From the NCBI GenBank assembly GCA_964588335.1, contig CAZPOV010000007.1, positions 84,353-148,352 of the forward strand: 64,000 nucleotides of DNA, written 5' to 3'. Below are positions 26,445-34,931 of the stretch, one piece after another (position 1 is the first letter of the stretch; every line of letters begins with the position of its first letter). The translations under genes were made by a program, and so were the position numbers. The notes under the pieces were generated by a model. That model had not been told where the DNA came from and did no database searches. It saw only the letters and a list, made by a program, of their open reading frames with translations. This stretch comes from JAGQZY01 sp964588335 (GTDB lineage: Bacteria; Bdellovibrionota; Bdellovibrionia; Bdellovibrionales; JAGQZY01).

Positions 26445-26482
26445 AAGACGGTAAGATGGCAATCTTGCCGTCTTTTATTTTA
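26445..26482 (+). terminator. Strong rho-independent terminator
   Basis: Thirteen base pairs (26445-26457 with 26462-26474, one G-U) around a GGCA loop, core GACGGTAAGAT / ATCTTGCCGTC, followed by a T-rich tail. It lies between the 17-codon ORF and the DUF177 gene, so it ends the short upstream transcript. Confidence 0.9.
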
Positions 26483-26577
26483 ACCTCTTTTTTTGGAAGG
26501 CGCCTCGCCTCTAAAAACAATTCTAAAGCAAAGGGCGGCAATTGACACAGAGGGCTGGTTATATTAACTCCAAGAGC

Positions 26578-27105
26578 ATGTTGATTGATTTAAAATCCAT
26601 TGATGAAGCCGGTAAAGATTACAATTTCGATGAACTCAGTGATGAGACTCTCGGTACTTTCAAAGACTTGATTGGCGACACCCCTTTTAAAATTGAATTG
26701 GAAATACGTCCCCTGGGAAATACCTTTCAAGTTCACGGCGCTGTCAATTCGGAGTACCATGAAGTCTGCTCCAAATGTGGCTATGAAATCGAGCTGCCTC
26801 TACAAAATCGTATTAACGAAATTCTAGTTATTGAGAAGGAAAGACCACGCAACACTCAAGTATCGCAAAGCCGACAAAACTTTGATGCCAGTGCGCCGTC
26901 TGTGACATACATCAATGACAGCCATTTCAATCTGACTGAGTTTCTTCACGAAATGATGGCGGCTGGGATGGAGCTTTATCCTCAATGCACAGACACAGAG
27001 GTCTGTGAATCCCGTCGTTATAAAGAGCCTTTGATAACCAAAGAGGAGCGCGCCGGACATCCCGGGTTTGCTGCCCTTAAAAACTTAAAAGTCTCGAAAC
27101 ACTAA
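26578..27105 (+). CDS. DUF177 / YceD family protein
   Basis: 175 aa from the ATG at 26578; a TTG at 26542 would add 12 residues. The family hallmark CSKCGYEIELPL with a CxxC pair is at about residues 60-72, followed by a linker rich in Gln/Asn and a C-terminal CTDTEVC pair. YceD proteins are linked to 23S rRNA processing and normally sit directly before rpmF (ribosomal protein L32). Here no rpmF follows; the next gene is convergent and 10 bp away. The gene lies about 100 bp after the terminator of the 17-codon unit. Confidence 0.85.
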   Translation: MLIDLKSIDEAGKDYNFDELSDETLGTFKDLIGDTPFKIELEIRPLGNTFQVHGAVNSEYHEVCSKCGYEIELPLQNRINEILVIEKERPRNTQVSQSRQNFDASAPSVTYINDSHFNLTEFLHEMMAAGMELYPQCTDTEVCESRRYKEPLITKEERAGHPGFAALKNLKVSKH

Positions 27106-27115
27106 TAATTTCAAT

Positions 27116-27916
27116 TTATTTTTTTTCTGGATTCTTGCCCAAGGGATCATAGCGTTCAGCAAATTTGTTGTTGAGCTTGGTGAGGTCCAAAATCGTGAAC
27201 AAGTCTGCGCAGGCAAAGTCTTCATCAAGGGCCGGCATTCCGTACACCTGACTTCCGGCATGTAAATAGGAGCGCAGTAAGGGCGGCAGGCGGCGCAATA
27301 CCATAGCGTCAACTTCCGCATCTTCAAAATGCTTCTGGGCATTTTCAAACTGATACTTGGGCGTCGGCTCAATTTGCAATTCGTTATTCCAGCTGTCTTT
27401 GGCATCAAGAGATTTTACCACTGAAAACACTGTCGCTGGATCCGTCGAATCAAAGCTCGAACAGCCAAACAGAAATCGTGTTTTGGTTTCTCGAATGTAT
27501 CGAGACAGGCCTTGCCAGAGAAGATCCATGGTGCGACCGGTTCGGTAGTCGGCATGGGTGCAGGCTCGTCCCATTTCAAGTTTGGCACCCTCAAGGTTTA
27601 AAAACTGATCCAAATTGAATTCCCCTTGGGAATAAAAAATATTTGAGTAATCGGAATGAATCAGGCGATAGGTGCCCACGGCTATGCCTTTACTTTTATC
27701 AATGATTAGAAGGTGATCGGCGCGGTGGTCAAAAGTGTCAAACTCAAGGCCGGTTTCGTGGCTTCTCTTCAGCCCCTCTTCTAAAAAAACCGCGTGACGT
27801 AATTGCAAAGCGAGCTTTAAATCGTCGACATTTTTAGCGGTCTTAATTGTAAAACCATCAGATTCGATAGCGAAAATCACTTTCGGAGAAAACTTGCTGA
27901 GATTGGACATTTCCAT
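27116..27916 (-). CDS. GNAT-type N-acyltransferase, OlsB/hemolysin-like
   Basis: 266 aa, soluble. It shows the acyltransferase signature of the family that includes ornithine N-acyltransferase OlsB: LALQLRHAVFLEE, a FDHRADHLLIID strand, and LEMGRACTHADYRTGRTMDLLWQGL. The domain occupies about residues 20-190 and the last 70 residues are a variable tail. OlsB-type enzymes transfer a 3-hydroxyacyl chain from ACP to an amino acid in lipid synthesis; some relatives make other acyl-amino acids, so the substrate is inferred only. Convergent with DUF177 by 10 bp. Confidence 0.8.
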   Translation of the reverse strand: MEMSNLSKFSPKVIFAIESDGFTIKTAKNVDDLKLALQLRHAVFLEEGLKRSHETGLEFDTFDHRADHLLIIDKSKGIAVGTYRLIHSDYSNIFYSQGEFNLDQFLNLEGAKLEMGRACTHADYRTGRTMDLLWQGLSRYIRETKTRFLFGCSSFDSTDPATVFSVVKSLDAKDSWNNELQIEPTPKYQFENAQKHFEDAEVDAMVLRRLPPLLRSYLHAGSQVYGMPALDEDFACADLFTILDLTKLNNKFAERYDPLGKNPEKK

Positions 27917-27974
27917 GATTAATGATTAAGAATCTTACGTACAGATGTCTACAGAAACTTAGTTTCGCGACGAG

Positions 27975-28955
27975 TTAAGTCTCCGATAACACTCGCCAGT
28001 GGCCCTTTTCATGGATCAGTCGGTAAGACGCGGCTTTTTGGATGCGATCATAAAACCCTTGCCAAGCCGCTTGGCTTTTCCAGTCGGGCTGGATGCGAAT
28101 CCAAAGCGGTTTTTGCTGGTCAGAGAATTCACGAAAATGACCATACAGGTGGCGGGCGGCCACCGTCGGATGGGCATCCACCACAAGCTCGTGCCAGGGG
28201 CCGGAGGACTGCCTAGAAAGACATTCGAAAGCTTCTTGATCCATTGGGTGGGAGCTGTCGATCAAGGCCACAGGCTGATCGGGTTGATAATGATTTTTTA
28301 AATGTCCTGGGGCCTGCTCAGACTTTGTTTCGATGACCTGCATTTTTAAATTATGGCTATTGAGGAAGTCGCGCAACTGATCGGCATCGATCACACCGGG
28401 GCGTAAGATTCTCAAAACCTGGGTCTGGGTGTCGACCTGCACCACTGTCGACTCAATGCCGCGCTGACAAGCGCCGCCGTCGACAACAGGGACGTTGCCA
28501 TTGAATTCTTGCAGAACATGTTGGGCCGTGGTCGGGCTAGTTTTTCCAAACATGTTGGCGCTGGGCGCGGCCAAGGGAACGTTCAGTTGCTGCAAAATAT
28601 TTTGGAAAACGGGATGATCGGGTGCGCGCACAGCCACCGTGGTGCCACCGTTGTTGATGAGGGGAGACAGTCCGTCTTTTTTATCAACAACCAATGTTAA
28701 AGGACCCGGCCAAAATGAATTGGCTAAGAGCCGACTGACTTTGTCCCACTGAGCCCAAGCCTCCGCTTGCTTAACATCTTTAACATGCACGATGAGAGGG
28801 TCAAAAAAAGGCCGCTCCTTGGTTTTAAAAATGCGCTCCAGAGCCTGGTCTTGGTCGATTCGACCGGCCAAGCCATAAACGGTCTCTGTGGGCAGCGCTA
28901 CCACGGCGCCATCTTTTAAAACCTTTAAAGCCTGTGGTTGATCAATCATCGCCAT
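27975..28955 (-). CDS. L-threonylcarbamoyladenylate synthase (Sua5/YrdC/TsaC)
   Basis: 326 aa, so the long Sua5 form. Residues about 8-195 are the YrdC domain: VVALPTETVYGLAGR, RPFFDPLIVHV, FWPGPLTLVV, NVPLAAPSANMFG. After a linker with HYQPDQPVALID, the last 100 residues form the Sua5 C-terminal domain. It makes threonylcarbamoyl-AMP for the t6A modification of tRNAs that read ANN codons. The start codon directly follows the stop of the terC gene (TAA ATG), so the pair is an operon with coupled translation. Confidence 0.93.
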   Translation of the reverse strand: MAMIDQPQALKVLKDGAVVALPTETVYGLAGRIDQDQALERIFKTKERPFFDPLIVHVKDVKQAEAWAQWDKVSRLLANSFWPGPLTLVVDKKDGLSPLINNGGTTVAVRAPDHPVFQNILQQLNVPLAAPSANMFGKTSPTTAQHVLQEFNGNVPVVDGGACQRGIESTVVQVDTQTQVLRILRPGVIDADQLRDFLNSHNLKMQVIETKSEQAPGHLKNHYQPDQPVALIDSSHPMDQEAFECLSRQSSGPWHELVVDAHPTVAARHLYGHFREFSDQQKPLWIRIQPDWKSQAAWQGFYDRIQKAASYRLIHEKGHWRVLSET

Positions 28956-29693
28956 TTACGAGAGCCCTTTGCCGGGAGGATGCTTCACCCGATAGCGCAT
29001 GTTGATGAGTTCCACCCCAAGGGAAAAGAACATGGCGAAGTAGATATAGCCCTTGCCGACGTGGCCTCCCATACCTTCAACGATAAGAACCACGCCAATT
29101 AAAATCAAAAACGAGAGAGCCAAAATTTTCACCGTCGGGTGCTCTTCGACAAAATCACTGATGTAGTTGGCTGAAAACAGCATAACAACCATGGCGATCA
29201 CCATGGCGATCACCATAATGGTTATATTTTTGACCATTCCAATGGCCGTGATCACAGAATCAAGGGAAAAGACGATATCAAGAAGCATGATTTGAAAGAT
29301 GATCATTGAGAATTTTTTGCCGTGAAGGTGGCTGGCGACGGCCTGACCCTCATCGCCTTCACCTTCTATTTTATGATGAATTTCAAAAGTGGCTTTACCG
29401 ACTAAAAACAATCCACCGGTGATCAATACAATATCGCGCAACGAAAAACCCTGGTCGAAAACATGGAACAGCGGCGCCGTTAAATTCATTAACCAAGACA
29501 GGCAGAACAGCAAAAGAATGCGAGTGATCAAAGCCAGTGAGATTCCAAGGCGTCGGGCAAACGGCTGTTGGGGTTTGGGAAGGCGTGAAGTGAGAATCGC
29601 CACGAAAATAATGTTATCAATGCCCAGAACAATTTCCATCAGAGAAAGGGTGGCTAGGGCTGATAAAGTTTCTACTGAAAAGAGGCTATCCAT
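28956..29693 (-). CDS. TerC family integral membrane protein
   Basis: 245 aa from the ATG at 29693, which has AAAGGGAC upstream; the longer frame to 29729 lacks such a signal. Seven or so membrane spans include the two TerC motifs LMEIVLGIDNIIFVAI near the N-terminus and LLDIVFSLDSVITAIG after a charged, Glu/His-rich loop (HHKIEGEGDEG). The conserved Asp residues in these spans are thought to bind metal; family members export manganese or help metallate secreted proteins. First gene of an operon with Sua5. Confidence 0.9.
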   Translation of the reverse strand: MDSLFSVETLSALATLSLMEIVLGIDNIIFVAILTSRLPKPQQPFARRLGISLALITRILLLFCLSWLMNLTAPLFHVFDQGFSLRDIVLITGGLFLVGKATFEIHHKIEGEGDEGQAVASHLHGKKFSMIIFQIMLLDIVFSLDSVITAIGMVKNITIMVIAMVIAMVVMLFSANYISDFVEEHPTVKILALSFLILIGVVLIVEGMGGHVGKGYIYFAMFFSLGVELINMRYRVKHPPGKGLS

Positions 29694-29744
29694 GTCCCTT
29701 TTTGTGCTGTAGGCTTGACCTGAAGTCAAGAAAGGGAGCCGGGG

Positions 29745-30017
29745 TTGAAATATCTTATATTGCTTGTCTTTTTAGCGCTTTCGGGATGCCAAACCACATC
29801 TTACAGTCATGTTCAGGTTGCGTCTGGCTATCCTCCAGGAATCTGTGAAGAAATAGGCCAGGTCATCGGCAATGCAACGACTTATAAAGACGCCAAAGAG
29901 CAAGCCGTCGAGGATATGCGCTTTCAGGCCGCCCGTCGTAACGGTAATTACATACGGTTGGTAGCAATCTCAGCCCATGGCACAGCGGCCCGTGGCGTTG
30001 CCTATAAATGCCCGTAA
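29745..30017 (+). CDS. Small lipoprotein, DUF4156-like
   Basis: 90 aa starting at TTG (29745), with AAAGGGAG eight to fifteen bases upstream. The signal peptide ends in LALSGC, a classic lipobox. The mature part resembles the DUF4156 group of periplasmic lipoproteins: a cysteine early (GICEEIGQVIG), a central 'EDMRFQAARRNGNYIRL' stretch and a C-terminal AYKCP, giving one probable disulfide. Function unknown. The srkA homologue starts 10 bp after its stop, so they are likely cotranscribed. Confidence 0.75.
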   Translation: MKYLILLVFLALSGCQTTSYSHVQVASGYPPGICEEIGQVIGNATTYKDAKEQAVEDMRFQAARRNGNYIRLVAISAHGTAARGVAYKCP

Positions 30018-30027
30018 AGAGAAGACT

Positions 30028-30990
30028 GTGAAGAAAGAATCTTTTTATAAATTGAGCGTCGACCAAGTCTTTAAAGTGGCTGAAGATCAGGGTTTTGAGC
30101 CCACTGGTGAGTATTTTCAGCTGAATTCTTATGAGAATCGCGTCTTTGATTTGTTTCTCGAAGGCGAGGGGCGACCCCATATTATCTGTAAAGTCTATCG
30201 ACCGGGGCGCTGGTCGCTGGAGGCGATTCAAGAAGAGCACGCCTTTATGGCGGAACTCCAAGAGCATGGCATTCCGGCGGTACCGGCTTGGCAAAATCAA
30301 GGACAGACCACCTTTACAGAAGCGGGTATGATTTTCAGTTTTTTTCCAAAAGCGGTGGGGCGCATGCCGCAAGAGTTGGATGGCAAAGATCTTCGGCGGT
30401 TGGGGCAGCAGTTGGCAAAGCTTCACAATGTTGGGGCTCAGCGCGAGGCTCAGCATCGACCCACATTGGATATCGAGGTCATGGGGTGGCAGTCGCTGGA
30501 TGAGCTGGAAAATTGGGTGGCACCTGAAATATGGCCTCGCTATGATAAAGCGGCGGCTAACATTCTTAACTTTCTCGACGACGAGCTGGATCTGTCCCAG
30601 ACGATCAGGATTCACGGAGATTGCCATAAGGGAAATATCTTACAAAATGATCCTTTGGATGGTGACAAACAGTTTTTCTTTGTCGACTTCGATGATTTTA
30701 TCAACGGACTTCCGGTGCAAGACTTTTGGATGCTGTTCTCGGGCGATGAAACTGAAAATTCGGAGGAGTTGGGAAATTTTATCGATGGCTACGAATCATT
30801 GCGCCTGTTCGATCATGATCAACTGCGGTTGATGCCAGCCTTTCGAGGCTTACGAATTATTTTCTATGCCCATTGGATCGCCAAGCGTTGGCAAGATCCG
30901 GCTTTTCCGCAACTGTTTCCTGAATTTAGAAACTTTATTTATTGGGCTGAAGAAGTTGAAGCCCTAGAGAAAATTGCTTGGAGCCTTTAA
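30028..30990 (+). CDS. srkA: Stress-response kinase A (SrkA/YihE)-like protein kinase
   Basis: 320 aa from the GTG at 30028, next to AAAGAGAAG and free of overlap with the lipoprotein gene; E. coli SrkA has 328. The aminoglycoside-phosphotransferase/choline-kinase fold motifs are present: QLNSYENRVFDL (nucleotide loop), IHGDCHKGNIL with catalytic Asp198, and FVDFDDFINGLP for metal binding. SrkA is a Ser/Thr kinase that counters stress-induced cell death in E. coli. Downstream an SDR-like gene begins after 13 bp. Confidence 0.9.
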   Translation: MKKESFYKLSVDQVFKVAEDQGFEPTGEYFQLNSYENRVFDLFLEGEGRPHIICKVYRPGRWSLEAIQEEHAFMAELQEHGIPAVPAWQNQGQTTFTEAGMIFSFFPKAVGRMPQELDGKDLRRLGQQLAKLHNVGAQREAQHRPTLDIEVMGWQSLDELENWVAPEIWPRYDKAAANILNFLDDELDLSQTIRIHGDCHKGNILQNDPLDGDKQFFFVDFDDFINGLPVQDFWMLFSGDETENSEELGNFIDGYESLRLFDHDQLRLMPAFRGLRIIFYAHWIAKRWQDPAFPQLFPEFRNFIYWAEEVEALEKIAWSL

Positions 30991-31003
30991 ACAAGGGGGA
31001 CTA

Positions 31004-31567
31004 GTGAAAATAATGATGACCGGGAATCGCGATAAGGATCTTTGTCAGTTCATCGTTCAACGTTTTGAATCCGAAGGGCACAGCTGTCAGTGTTTTTCTC
31101 GTAGCAATGGCTACGACTTCGAGAACAATCCAACCGAGGTCATCGCAAGGATTATCAAGGAAGTGGAGTCGGCCGATGTTTTTATCAACCTTTATGCCAA
31201 TTATTTTTTCAACGCCAGTGTTTTAGCTCACAAATTGTTTAACAAATGGCTTGAAAAAGGCTACAGCGATCGACGAATTATCAATATAGGTTCAACCACG
31301 GATCGTGTGCAAAGAGGCAAGCGCAACCTCTACCATTATGAGAAAAGAATTCTCCGTGAAATGAGCTCAGGACATTCCATGCTGAGTGTGTGGGATCAGG
31401 CGCCAAAGGTCACCCACCTGTCGATTGGCACAATGGAAAATCGTGCGCAAGTCAATCCGGGCAGAAAGTGTTTAAATATGGAAACCGTGGCTGATTATGT
31501 GTACTGGGTGACACAGCAGCCGAAAGACATCCATATTAACGAATTGTCTATTGATCCGGTTCAGTAG
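31004..31567 (+). CDS. SDR-like Rossmann-fold protein with a degenerate cofactor motif
   Basis: 187 aa from the GTG at 31004, which has AAGGGGG just upstream. The start KIMMTGNRDKDLCQFIV looks like the TGxxxGxG strand-turn of short-chain dehydrogenases, but the later glycines are missing. A middle strand VFINLYANYF and then IINIGSTTDRV with YHYEK (YxxxK) and a preceding Ser match the SDR catalytic arrangement. It is shorter than standard SDRs (about 250 aa). It may be a reduced SDR with altered cofactor use. The 3' end overlaps the convergent GDPD gene by 20 bp. Confidence 0.6.
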   Translation: MKIMMTGNRDKDLCQFIVQRFESEGHSCQCFSRSNGYDFENNPTEVIARIIKEVESADVFINLYANYFFNASVLAHKLFNKWLEKGYSDRRIINIGSTTDRVQRGKRNLYHYEKRILREMSSGHSMLSVWDQAPKVTHLSIGTMENRAQVNPGRKCLNMETVADYVYWVTQQPKDIHINELSIDPVQ

Positions 31568-32348
31568 TCGGCGGGTCCTGGTCTTTGAAGTGGGCGAGCT
31601 GAATGGCTTGATTGGTGAAGATCCAGTTCACACCACGATTGGTTTCCCGGTAAAATAAATTTTTACTATCGGGGAAGCCGGTCCCCACCAAGATGTCCTG
31701 TTGGTGACAAGTGTCTTTCATGGAGTCTGTGAGTAAAAGGTATTGACCCGTTAAAGCTCCCAGCTGGCGATCTAAAGTTTCTTTATAGATTTTCTGGATG
31801 TTGGTTCGAGCAATGCTGACAAAGGCTTTCGGTGGCACAAAATCAATGGGCGTGAAGCGATCGAGATCCAGAGACATGAAGTGATAATCTTCAGTGGGTA
31901 CCAATGGTTTTAAAGTCTGGTGAAGAGTTTTTACTTGTTCAGGAAGGCATAGGGTTTTCAATTCGATCATCAGGTGACGCTTTCCACCCAGCGCTTCCAC
32001 CACTTCCATCAGAGTTGGGATCTGAGCCAATTCAGAGCGTAATTGGGAAAACTCAATGTCAGCAATTTCGATATTTTTCTGAAACACTCTTTGGGTATTG
32101 GCATCGTGATGGACAATCGGAACGTGATCTTTTGTCCAGCGCAGATCCAATTCAACACCCCATATGTTGTGTTGTAGGCTTTCTAAAAAAGCCGCCATAG
32201 TGTTTTCAATTCGTTCGGATTGATTCCAACAGCCACGATGGGCGACTATTTTTACGTGGTTGAGAGCCCAGTTTGTCGGTTCTGGCTGGGGTACAAATCG
32301 GTAAACCTGATTGCAAAAATTTTGAATTTGATCGGTAAGTTTCACCAT
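31548..32348 (-). CDS. Glycerophosphodiester phosphodiesterase
   Basis: 266 aa, no signal peptide, so probably cytosolic. The GDPD fold motifs are VAHRGCWN with His37-Arg38, the metal-binding RIENT, WGVELDLRWTKD, and PIVHHD. Later strands include HLMIELKT and GVNWIFTNQ. It hydrolyses glycerophosphodiesters from phospholipid turnover to glycerol-3-phosphate and an alcohol. Its 3' end overlaps the SDR-like gene on the other strand by 20 bp. A terminator belonging to the VWA gene lies just upstream of its start. Confidence 0.9.
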   Translation of the reverse strand: MVKLTDQIQNFCNQVYRFVPQPEPTNWALNHVKIVAHRGCWNQSERIENTMAAFLESLQHNIWGVELDLRWTKDHVPIVHHDANTQRVFQKNIEIADIEFSQLRSELAQIPTLMEVVEALGGKRHLMIELKTLCLPEQVKTLHQTLKPLVPTEDYHFMSLDLDRFTPIDFVPPKAFVSIARTNIQKIYKETLDRQLGALTGQYLLLTDSMKDTCHQQDILVGTGFPDSKNLFYRETNRGVNWIFTNQAIQLAHFKDQDPPTTEPDQ

Positions 32349-32363
32349 GAAATCAATACTAAC

Positions 32364-32393
32364 AAAAAAGGCCCTCTATAAGTAGGGCCTTTT
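32364..32393 (-). terminator. Rho-independent terminator after the VWA lipoprotein gene
   Basis: AAAAGGCCCT (32366-32375) and AGGGCCTTTT (32384-32393) form a perfect 10-bp stem; on the minus strand it ends in a run of six T. It lies about 30 bp after the stop at 32422. Confidence 0.9.
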
Positions 32394-32421
32394 CGGTGTT
32401 TGTGTTTTCTTCAAAGTCGAA

Positions 32422-33633
32422 TTACGGGTTGTGAGTGTTGTGGGTGCAGCTGTATCGCACTCTCACCTGTGTGCCTGGGGGGAGGGGCTCGGCGAAAAGA
32501 ATCTCATTTTGTGAAAGATTCTTAATCAGTTCAATGTCATAGCCGGGGTCGGGAATCAATTCCACATCGACATCACCGTTATCTGGTGAACACGCTAAGG
32601 TGTCACGAAAGATCGATACATTTTCGCCAATCTCTCTGACCTGGTCCGTGTAATTCTGATCGTTGGCACAAATATCGCCGACAACTCCACCTTCCGTCAT
32701 GCCTGCTAAGGCGGCGTAAACAAATCCGTATTTACCATCGGGCGCATTGTTGTTGTCCTGGGCATTGAAACAACGAGTTTCACCGTTGTTTTGAATTTCC
32801 GAACGCGGCACAAGGTTTTTAGGCTGAATAATGATTGAGTGAACCGACAATGATTTGTAAGGATAAATCGATTTGAAGTAATCAATGAATCGATCGGGCT
32901 GTTCACGGTGGGGTTCGACAATGCTGTTCAGAGCATCACCTCCGGCACCCTCGTCTTCATCAGACAGAATCACCAAGGCCATGTGACCAATGGGGCGAAT
33001 GAAATTGGCTGGGTTCTTTTCAAATGTCATTGCAGCCGCTAAGATTCCTCTTTCATCACCGGACGGGCAATGGGCTTCCACATAGTTATTCCGTTCACAG
33101 GTTAAGGTTTGTTCCCATTTGATGGTGTCTTCAAAAAAGCGCTGCTCGGTGAGGATTGGTAGTGAGCCATCAAGAAAGTAAGAGCCATCATTAAACGGCA
33201 CGAGCTCACCATCTTGAAAATCTCCATGTCCATTGACGATGTCGGGAGGATTGGTGTTGTCTCTTAAATCAAAGGTGTCACGAACGTCTGTTGTTGTGAT
33301 GGCGATTCGATAGTCGACACCAGCAAGGATGTTAATAAAGTTGGGAAACATTTCTCCCATTCGGGCTTGTTCATCAGACATCGACCCAGAAACATCGACG
33401 ACAAATAAAATATCTTTCGATTGAGCTTCGGTATCAACGATGTAGTCGTACTGATCAACGCAAGTTCCATCTTCACGGCAGACAGGAATACATCGCACAT
33501 CAGGGCGTGCATCTAAGCATTGCTGAAAAACCGACTCACCCGATGCATTGAATTGTTTTTCTGAACAAGCACCGAGCATCAGCCCCATGACAATCAGAAA
33601 AAATGCTAAAAGCGATAGTTTTTTGAGTTCCAT
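32422..33633 (-). CDS. VWA-domain lipoprotein
   Basis: 403 aa with AGAGGAGAG before the ATG. The signal peptide ends in the lipobox LMLGAC (Cys23). The von Willebrand A domain runs from about residue 73 to 330, with the MIDAS DVSGS at 80-84 (DILFVVDVSGSMS), a TTTD strand near 113-116 and a later LVILSDEDEG. Four or more cysteines (ERNNYVEAHC, NGETRC, GDIC) may form disulfides. Such lipoproteins act in adhesion or protein-complex assembly at the outer membrane and are common in Bdellovibrio-like genomes. It stands alone, with its own terminator. Confidence 0.88.
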   Translation of the reverse strand: MELKKLSLLAFFLIVMGLMLGACSEKQFNASGESVFQQCLDARPDVRCIPVCREDGTCVDQYDYIVDTEAQSKDILFVVDVSGSMSDEQARMGEMFPNFINILAGVDYRIAITTTDVRDTFDLRDNTNPPDIVNGHGDFQDGELVPFNDGSYFLDGSLPILTEQRFFEDTIKWEQTLTCERNNYVEAHCPSGDERGILAAAMTFEKNPANFIRPIGHMALVILSDEDEGAGGDALNSIVEPHREQPDRFIDYFKSIYPYKSLSVHSIIIQPKNLVPRSEIQNNGETRCFNAQDNNNAPDGKYGFVYAALAGMTEGGVVGDICANDQNYTDQVREIGENVSIFRDTLACSPDNGDVDVELIPDPGYDIELIKNLSQNEILFAEPLPPGTQVRVRYSCTHNTHNP

Positions 33634-33796
33634 TTTGCACTCTCCTCTTATCTATATATGGAGCAAAGAAAGTGCCAAGGAGACGATTTAAAACGCTTTT
33701 CAAAAGACTTTCAATAAACCAGTGATTTGAGGGGGATAGCGCAAAATTCAAGGATAGGAATGATTTAACAGAGGGATAATAAATGTAGAAACGCCA

Positions 33797-33823
33797 AACC
33801 AGTGACGAGAAACGTCACTGGTT
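33797..33823 (-). terminator. Perfect 11-bp hairpin downstream of the 279-aa gene
   Basis: AACCAGTGACG and CGTCACTGGTT pair perfectly around AGAAA, 38 bp past the stop at 33861 on the minus strand. The following T-tract is short (GGTTTGG), so termination is likely but not certain. The inner GTGACG/CGTCAC resembles the inverted repeats at 49040-49082 and 59240-59263. Confidence 0.6.
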
Positions 33824-33860
33824 AAGGCGGGTTTGTGTTACCGAGCCCGCGGACTCGCTT

Positions 33861-34700
33861 TTAATAGCTAAACTCGTTTTGCGTCTTGCTGGGATCGTAT
33901 CGCGGATCTTGCAGGCCAATATCAAAGTACCGAGTGACTCCATCTTTATCAATGTAGGGGAAACACCCATCTTTGCTGGCACTGACAGCAAAGCCGGCAC
34001 TGTAGCCGTGATGCTCATCAATTGAACCAACGGTGTTGTAGTTTTTGTCGGCGGGTGCGACTTCAATTTGAAAGTCGCGGCTGGTGTCATTGTAGCCAAC
34101 AAAATTCCGATGCCAGTATTTGAAAACCAACAAGTCATCGGCCAATAGGTTTTTGTCTTCGTCTTGCAATTGTAATTGTTCAGCCAAGTGATAAAGGGCC
34201 TTCATTTTTGGGTCCGCTAGCATTTTTTGATACAGGTTGTTGCGCGGTTTCGGGGGAGCGTTTTCGCCAGTGTACTCTTTTTGCCAGTGACTCTCTGGAA
34301 AGTGGAGGTGCGAGTGGCCCATGTCCGGGAAAAACACATAGTCGGCAAAGCGATTGGCTAAGGCGACTTCAATTTGGTTGGTCACACTTTTAATAAAGTC
34401 TTCTGTGATCGCCACTGGTAGGTGATCTTTGTCGTCGTAGAAAATATAGAATTGGTCTTCGCCGGGGTTGTACTCGGCATGCATATTAAGACGTTTTCCG
34501 GAATCGTAGATTTCCTCAAACCGATCGCTCATTTCTAAAAGTGTGTAGCCCCATTTGAAGTCATTGGCATAGACCTCGGGCGTCTGATGAAACGACACCT
34601 GGCAACGCTGTTTGGCGACCTCTATGTTGAAGGCGGTTTGGTCTTTACCTTGAGCGGCTATTGAAAAAATCAGAACGAACGCACAGAAAAATCGCGACAT
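33861..34700 (-). CDS. Secreted protein of unknown function with HSHLHFP motif
   Basis: 279 aa with signal peptide (MSRFFCAFVLIFSIAAQG). Many His, Asp and aromatic residues: FFPDMGHSHLHFPESHW near residue 125-140, FKYWHRNF, and SIDEHHGYSAG. Clustered histidines suggest metal binding and perhaps an enzymatic role. Two cysteines (KQRCQVS, KDGCFPY) may form a disulfide. I do not recognise the family. It is divergent from trhO across 231 bp that contain a CTAATGA/TCATTAG inverted repeat (34732-34749). Confidence 0.72.
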   Translation of the reverse strand: MSRFFCAFVLIFSIAAQGKDQTAFNIEVAKQRCQVSFHQTPEVYANDFKWGYTLLEMSDRFEEIYDSGKRLNMHAEYNPGEDQFYIFYDDKDHLPVAITEDFIKSVTNQIEVALANRFADYVFFPDMGHSHLHFPESHWQKEYTGENAPPKPRNNLYQKMLADPKMKALYHLAEQLQLQDEDKNLLADDLLVFKYWHRNFVGYNDTSRDFQIEVAPADKNYNTVGSIDEHHGYSAGFAVSASKDGCFPYIDKDGVTRYFDIGLQDPRYDPSKTQNEFSY

Positions 34701-34931
34701 TTCTCCCCCCCGGGATCTATTGGTTGTTTCTCTAATGACTTTTCATTAGAAAATCTAAACCTATAAAAACAACCCTGTAAAAATCAACCTTGGACTGGAT
34801 TTCTTACCAACTTGAAAAAAATACAGGGTTTCATCAGATCAAGATTTCAGGCTCCTCTATGTCGAGGCCAGTCGGGAAGCGATGAGTGAAAGATTGACCC
34901 GGTGGTTATAGACCTTTAAAACAGGGATCTT

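Noticed and set aside
26332..26482. A c-di-GMP (GEMM-type) riboswitch for the structured unit near the 17-codon ORF
   Set aside because: The conserved GEMM core sequences and GNRA tetraloop arrangement were not found.
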